DNA from: Actinomycetota bacterium
Lineage (GTDB): Bacteria; Actinomycetota; Acidimicrobiia; Acidimicrobiales; Ilumatobacteraceae
Direction of reading: 5' to 3'
DNA length: 37,231 nucleotides
Assembly (NCBI GenBank): GCA_009919275.1
Contig: RGCG01000012.1
Coordinates: 1 to 37,231 of the forward strand
Shown: piece after piece, positions 33,168 through 37,231 of the stretch
Layout: every line of letters begins with the position of its first letter
How positions within the stretch are numbered: position 1 is the first letter of the stretch
Position numbers and translations under genes: made by a program
The notes under the pieces: generated by a model
Database searches by the model: none
What the model was told of the DNA's origin: nothing
The model's input: only the letters and a program-made list of their open reading frames with translations

Positions 33168-34183
33168 AGGCAGCACTCATCACCGGATTTCGCACGATGG
33201 AATTCGTCGAGTTCCCCGAACCGACCGCGTCAACCGGCAAGGCGGTGGTCAGCGTCGACTCTTGTGGTATTTGCGGAACCGACCTTCACGGCTTCCTTTC
33301 AAAAGATCCGTACAATCCGGCGATCTGTGGGCACGAGTTCTCGGGAACCGTTTCCGCGGTGGCGTCGGATGTCCGTCACATCAAAGAGGGTGACCGTGTG
33401 GTTTGCGGGGTCTCTGCTGCATGCGGACGTTGTCCCGACTGCGTGGCAGGTCGAACGAATTACTGCTCGTACGCATTCCTCAACGCTCTCGGCCGCGACC
33501 CACTGGCGCCTCCGCACGGCGCGTTCGCGCCCTCGATTGCCGTGGACGCACTTCGGCTCATCAAGACGAATGCGTCTCTGTCGGCCAACCAGGCATCCAT
33601 CGTTGAGCCCGCAACAGTGGCCTACCACGCCGTGATGAGAACGCTTCCACGACCCGATGAAGTGGTGCTCGTACAAGGATGCGGCCCCATCGGTCTCCTG
33701 ACTCTCCAGGTCGCCAAAGCAGCTGGCGCGGGACGCGTCATTGCGATAGAACCGAACGAATTGCGTCGTGCCAAGGCAATCGAAGTCGGAGCAGACGAAG
33801 CAATCACGCCTGAAGCTGCACGAGAAAGATTCGGTGCCAGGGGCGCCGACCTTGTATTCGAGTGTGCCGGAGTGCCACCAACCATCCAGGTTGCTGTGGA
33901 TCTCGTGCGGCGCGGCGGTCGGGTGAATCTTGTCGGACTTGCATCGGGTGCTGCGACTATCTCGCCTCAATCGTGGCTCATCAAAGAGGTCACTTTGGTT
34001 GCATCGCTCGCCTACAACCACCATGACTTCGTCGAGACGATGAACCTGATGTCCGACGGACGAATCGCCGTTGATCCGTTGCACGACAAAACCGTGGGCC
34101 TCAGCGAGTTACCCGAAGCGATCGCTCTTTTGGCCGACGATCCGTCAAGCGCTATCAAGGTGTTGGTCGATCCGGCACTCTGA
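33164..34183 (+). CDS. Zinc-dependent medium-chain alcohol/polyol dehydrogenase
   Basis: MDR-family enzyme, 339 residues. Catalytic zinc ligands: Cys in CGICGTDLHG, HE in ICGHEFSG, and Glu in IVEPATVAYHA. Structural zinc lobe: CGRCPDC...NYC. NAD(P) motif GCGPIGLLT; IAIEPNE after strand 2 suggests NAD. Resembles threonine/sorbitol/butanediol dehydrogenase-type MDRs; substrate unknown. A GGAG-like ribosome site precedes the ATG, which overlaps the ThuA stop. The 3' end overlaps the convergent lipoprotein gene by 29 nt. Confidence 0.93.
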   Translation: MKAALITGFRTMEFVEFPEPTASTGKAVVSVDSCGICGTDLHGFLSKDPYNPAICGHEFSGTVSAVASDVRHIKEGDRVVCGVSAACGRCPDCVAGRTNYCSYAFLNALGRDPLAPPHGAFAPSIAVDALRLIKTNASLSANQASIVEPATVAYHAVMRTLPRPDEVVLVQGCGPIGLLTLQVAKAAGAGRVIAIEPNELRRAKAIEVGADEAITPEAARERFGARGADLVFECAGVPPTIQVAVDLVRRGGRVNLVGLASGAATISPQSWLIKEVTLVASLAYNHHDFVETMNLMSDGRIAVDPLHDKTVGLSELPEAIALLADDPSSAIKVLVDPAL

Positions 34184-34898
34184 GACCGCACTTCGGGAAG
34201 ATCGCGAGGAAGGCCTGGTCCATACGACGTTGCCAGTCGGCCGGATCAACGTCTTCCGCCTCAACGGTCACAAGGTCGGCCTCGCGTCCGAGACATTCGG
34301 CCTGATCGACGGTGACGGGAATACCGAGACTTTCTGCGATTGCCGTCCCCATCGCCACGTGGACGGTGAGGAGATCCTGCTCCTCGGGGATCGGGTCGTC
34401 CGCGACGGAAATCGACGTGGACGAGGGAGGTGTTGCGATGACGGTGTCGGGCGGAACGGATCCCCCCACGGTCTGGTCCTCGCAGGCCTCGACCAAGTAC
34501 CCGCTCAAACGAGCCAAGTGACGTCGAGTGTTCGCCGAGCCCAGACTCGCCAACGCCTTGTCAAGGCGATCGTTGGAAACGAACCTCGCAGCGTCCCAGT
34601 CGAGTAGTTCGAGAGATCCGTAGAGGTTCCGCAGACGGGACAGGACCGTCGAGACATCAGTGACAATCGACTTTGGCGCGATATCGAGAGCGGCGGTGAG
34701 GTTTCTCATGTCTTCATCGAGCTGATTCCTGAGAACGGCTGCGTTCATGGTTTTGGTCTCTTGAGGCAGCTCGCCGGTGCGAGCGATCGCGGTGTCGATC
34801 GCGACGGCGCGCTCACAGATTGCGGCACGTTGCGTATCGCCGGCACTGCACGCCACAAGGAACAACAGCGACACACGGAGAACAACTGCGCGAGGCAT
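34155..34898 (-). CDS. Putative lipoprotein of unknown function
   Basis: A 247-residue exported protein. Arg-containing n-region, short hydrophobic core and lipobox LVAC (Cys at about residue 17) predict lipid anchoring outside the membrane. The mature part is helical and charged with a Ser/Thr/Pro-rich stretch (about residues 150-170) and four further cysteines. No family recognised. ATG 34898 is preferred over the upstream TTG at 34907, which touches the -10 element. Lies downstream of the ABC exporter genes on the same strand. Confidence 0.75.
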   Translation of the reverse strand: MPRAVVLRVSLLFLVACSAGDTQRAAICERAVAIDTAIARTGELPQETKTMNAAVLRNQLDEDMRNLTAALDIAPKSIVTDVSTVLSRLRNLYGSLELLDWDAARFVSNDRLDKALASLGSANTRRHLARLSGYLVEACEDQTVGGSVPPDTVIATPPSSTSISVADDPIPEEQDLLTVHVAMGTAIAESLGIPVTVDQAECLGREADLVTVEAEDVDPADWQRRMDQAFLAIFPKCGLRVPDRPTP

Positions 34899-34913
34899 CG
34901 AATCCAAAAACTA
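34899..34913 (-). promoter_or_regulatory. Putative near-leaderless promoter (-10 TAGTTT)
   Basis: Minus-strand TAGTTT at 34908-34913 and 9 nt to the ATG at 34898. Confidence 0.4.
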
Positions 34914-34927
34914 CCGCGCACCGAGGG

Positions 34928-36766
34928 TCACCCCCCGGTTGCGACGACCCATGCCTCGTAAAGCGACGAATAACGCCCACCTCTCGTGACAAGTTCGTCG
35001 TGGGTTCCATCCTCGACGATTACTCCCGCATCCATCACAAGAATCCTGTCGGCCCGCATCGCGGTACTCAATCGATGCGCGATCGCGATGGTCGTTCGTC
35101 CGGCTGCCAGAACGTCGAACGCGCGCGAGATGCGCACTTCGATCAAAGGATCGACGGCTGAGGTCGCTTCGTCGAGCACAAGAATTCTCGGCGCTGCAAT
35201 CGCCGAACGAAACAAGGCCACGAGTTGACGCTCGCCTGCGGACAAGTCGTTTCCCCGCTCGCCCACCCGCGTCGCCAAACCGTCGGGTAGGCCCCTCAAC
35301 CACTCGTCGAGCCCAAGTTGGTCTGCGACACGGAGGCACATCTCTTTGTCCGCCGTGGCATCCACGAACTGAAGGTTCGAAAGAATGGTTCCGTCGAAGA
35401 GGAAAGGTTCTTGGGGTACGAAGGTGAGGACCGAACGAAGATCATCCCGACGAACATCGGACAAGGGGACGCCGCCAATCGAGACGGTTCCGCTGGACGG
35501 GTCGACCAGCCGCGAAACGAGTCGACCCAACGTGGTTTTTCCCGAGCCCGTCGAACCAATCACCGCGACGTGTTGACCGAATGGGATTTCGAGTCCGAGA
35601 TTCCGGACGACGAAAGGATTTTCTTCGGTCCCGTCGAGGCCCGTCCCCCTCGACCCGTCGGGATCTTGGGTCGTCGGCCTCGATTGGTACGCGAACCAAA
35701 CCTTGGAGAATGTGATGTCAAGCGCACCCGCAGGTAGTGGGCGCGGATCGAGAGGCTCGGGCGGTCCAACCGGTGTGTCGAGAACCTCGATGATTCTCGT
35801 CAGGCCCGCAACCGCTGCCTGCGTGTTGTCGATGATCTCGGTGAACTCCGCTACCGGTTCGAGGAACCTGTACGTGAGAAAGATGAACCCAACGACCGCG
35901 CCAAGAGTCAGACCGGCTTCAGGACCGCGGACGATCGCCATGACCGATACTGCGACCACCGTGAGAACCGAGAAGAGTTCGCCGATCGGAAACAAAAGGG
36001 CACCGAAGAATCCGGCTCTGATCTGGGCTTTGTAACGGTTCCGCATCGTCACCAAGAGCTTTTCTGCATAGGCATCCCGCTGGCCGTAGGCGACCAGAAC
36101 ATCGGAGCCGTTCACGAATTCCGCGGCCTCGGCAAAATATGACCCGTTCAAGGTCCGGGCTTTTTCGTACGACTTCACCAGCCGCACCTGCACCCGCCGG
36201 AACCCATAGACCAGTGGGGCAGCGACCACCAAAGCGACGATGGCGAGCAACCAGTCGTACGACAGCATGATCACTGCGATAACGAACATCAAGGATCCGT
36301 CGAGTAACCACGCGAGGGCACCCCACGAGAAGAACTGTCCGAGCGTCTCGATGTCGCTCGTCACTCGGGCCACGAGAGCACCCTTCTTTTCTTCGTTGTG
36401 ATACGAAATGCTGAGTCCGTGGATGTGCTCGAAGAGCTTCACGCGCAACCCGTAGAGGGCCTCTTCGCTGCGCATTCCCAGCCGACGGATCGCCGAACGC
36501 AGCGACACCGCCGACAAGGACACGACGACTGCACTCACGAGGCACAGAATCGCCACGAGGCCGAAGTCGACGCCATCGTCGCTGATACCCCGGTCGATGA
36601 TCAGTTGAACGAGAATGGGAATCGCTACCCGCGTCCCCGTGCCGAGCATCGCCAGAAGCACCGTGACTCCGAGGCCTCGACCGAGCGCCGGACTGAGAGC
36701 CAGACCCCTCGAGACGATGCTGATCGCGCTTGTTGATCGATCAACGGGCATGGCGATCGCTTTCAT
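34928..36766 (-). CDS. ABC exporter half-transporter, second subunit (canonical ATPase site)
   Basis: Fused membrane and ATPase domains, 612 residues. About six membrane helices span residues 30-310; the nucleotide-binding domain follows with Walker A GSTGSGKTT near residue 400, signature LSAGERQ, Walker B plus catalytic Glu ILVLDEATSAVD and H-loop IAHRLST. The signature departs from LSGGQ. It overlaps the upstream ABC gene by 26 nt and almost certainly forms a heterodimer with it. Substrate (lipid, drug or peptide) not predictable. Start ATG 36766. Confidence 0.94.
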   Translation of the reverse strand: MKAIAMPVDRSTSAISIVSRGLALSPALGRGLGVTVLLAMLGTGTRVAIPILVQLIIDRGISDDGVDFGLVAILCLVSAVVVSLSAVSLRSAIRRLGMRSEEALYGLRVKLFEHIHGLSISYHNEEKKGALVARVTSDIETLGQFFSWGALAWLLDGSLMFVIAVIMLSYDWLLAIVALVVAAPLVYGFRRVQVRLVKSYEKARTLNGSYFAEAAEFVNGSDVLVAYGQRDAYAEKLLVTMRNRYKAQIRAGFFGALLFPIGELFSVLTVVAVSVMAIVRGPEAGLTLGAVVGFIFLTYRFLEPVAEFTEIIDNTQAAVAGLTRIIEVLDTPVGPPEPLDPRPLPAGALDITFSKVWFAYQSRPTTQDPDGSRGTGLDGTEENPFVVRNLGLEIPFGQHVAVIGSTGSGKTTLGRLVSRLVDPSSGTVSIGGVPLSDVRRDDLRSVLTFVPQEPFLFDGTILSNLQFVDATADKEMCLRVADQLGLDEWLRGLPDGLATRVGERGNDLSAGERQLVALFRSAIAAPRILVLDEATSAVDPLIEVRISRAFDVLAAGRTTIAIAHRLSTAMRADRILVMDAGVIVEDGTHDELVTRGGRYSSLYEAWVVATGG

Positions 36767-37231
36767 ACGACTCCATCAGCTCCGCATACCGCGGGCAGCG
36801 CGACAGCAACTCGTCGTGACTTCCCCGGTCGGCGATTCGACCGTCGACGAGGAACAGAACTTCACCGATCATCGCCACCGTCGAAGGCCGCGAAGCGATC
36901 ACAATCAATGTCCGGTCTCCGCGATTCGACAGGAGATTGGTCATCACCATGGCCTCGGTCTCGGCGTCGAGAGCAGAGGTCGTATCGTCCAGGACCAACA
37001 CGTCGCGTCCTGCAAGCAGCGCTCGCGCAAGGGCGAGTCGCTGGCGTTGCCCTCCGCTCAGACCGACCCCGCGCTCCCCGACGATCGTGTCGATCCCATC
37101 GGGAAGTTGGGCGACGAATTCGAAGGCGCCGGCAATCTCGAGAGCGTCCGTGATCTCGGATTCAGAGCGCGGTGAACCGAAGAGAAGGTTCTCGCGCAAC
37201 GTCGTGCCGAAGAGAAACGTCTCCTGGAACA
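36741..37231 (-). CDS. ABC exporter half-transporter, first subunit (3' part; degenerate ATPase site)
   Basis: Only the C-terminal part of the nucleotide-binding domain is in the window; the frame is open to the right edge (QETFLFGTTLRENLLF), so the TTG at 37199 is not a real start. Signature LSGGQRQ is canonical, but Walker B reads VLVLDDTTSALD with Asp for the catalytic Glu, and the H-loop reads IASRPST with Ser for His. This marks the non-hydrolysing partner of a heterodimeric exporter. It overlaps the next gene by 26 nt. Confidence 0.92.
   Translation of the reverse strand, partial: FQETFLFGTTLRENLLFGSPRSESEITDALEIAGAFEFVAQLPDGIDTIVGERGVGLSGGQRQRLALARALLAGRDVLVLDDTTSALDAETEAMVMTNLLSNRGDRTLIVIASRPSTVAMIGEVLFLVDGRIADRGSHDELLSRCPRYAELMESYESDRHAR

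Noticed and set aside
36741-37199. TTG at 37199 as start of a stand-alone ATPase gene
   Set aside because: The frame continues to the window edge with ABC-family sequence (QETFLFGTTLRE), so the gene is cut by the edge rather than starting here.

Overview
The window is a gene-dense, GC-rich chromosomal segment of an actinobacterium. Three things point there: family content (a GuaB1-type GMP reductase, a DUF3151 protein, a long actinobacterial-type transaldolase, a FadD19-like ligase), frequent GTG starts, and short TANNNT -10 elements lying 6-9 nt before start codons. An Acidimicrobiia-like, partly streamlined lineage is a reasonable guess, but there is no rRNA or ribosomal protein to prove it. 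I see no tRNA, rRNA, insertion sequence, prophage or CRISPR array. No gap between genes exceeds 200 nt, and several convergent genes overlap at their 3' ends.

Layout. 1-6460 (+): end of a membrane fatty-acid desaturase, N-acetylglucosamine-6-phosphate deacetylase, a small unknown protein, transketolase, transaldolase and a LOG-family protein. 6436-9686 (-): a glycolate-oxidase operon glcD-glcE-glcF in which glcD carries an out-of-frame deletion and glcE is strongly shortened. 9758-10516 (+): a cysteine-rich unknown. 10541-15266 (-): TypA/BipA, a small basic/acidic protein, RNase D, rhodanese, MobA-like transferase and DUF3151. 15349-17584 (+): a small membrane protein, a histidine phosphatase and an M18 aminopeptidase. 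17581-20355 (-): GMP reductase, cytidylate kinase and acyltransferase. 20378-22070 (+): an alpha/beta hydrolase and Sua5. 22048-23382 (-): a J-domain-like protein and an enoyl-CoA hydratase. 23453-24403 (+): a nitronate monooxygenase-like flavoprotein. 24339-25702 (-): heme A synthase and a split-barrel flavoprotein. 25728-27290 (+): a TetR remnant and a secreted M23 endopeptidase with a structured leader. 27316-34183: an acyl-CoA ligase, a methyltransferase, a split-barrel protein, two SDRs, a ThuA-like protein and a zinc alcohol dehydrogenase. 34155-37231 (-): a lipoprotein and a two-gene heterodimeric ABC exporter, cut by the right edge.

Most genes are housekeeping: pentose phosphate pathway, nucleotide interconversion, tRNA t6A synthesis, heme A, lipid synthesis. 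No clear new defence or mobile system is present. The most distinctive signals are (1) 17 starts preceded at 6-9 nt by a TAG/TAT-type -10 element, which implies widespread leaderless transcription and several bidirectional promoters with overlapping -10 boxes; (2) visible decay of the glycolate oxidase operon and of a TetR gene; (3) a possible SD-masking leader ahead of the M23 gene; (4) an SDR-ThuA-alcohol dehydrogenase operon whose SDR has Phe in place of the catalytic Tyr.
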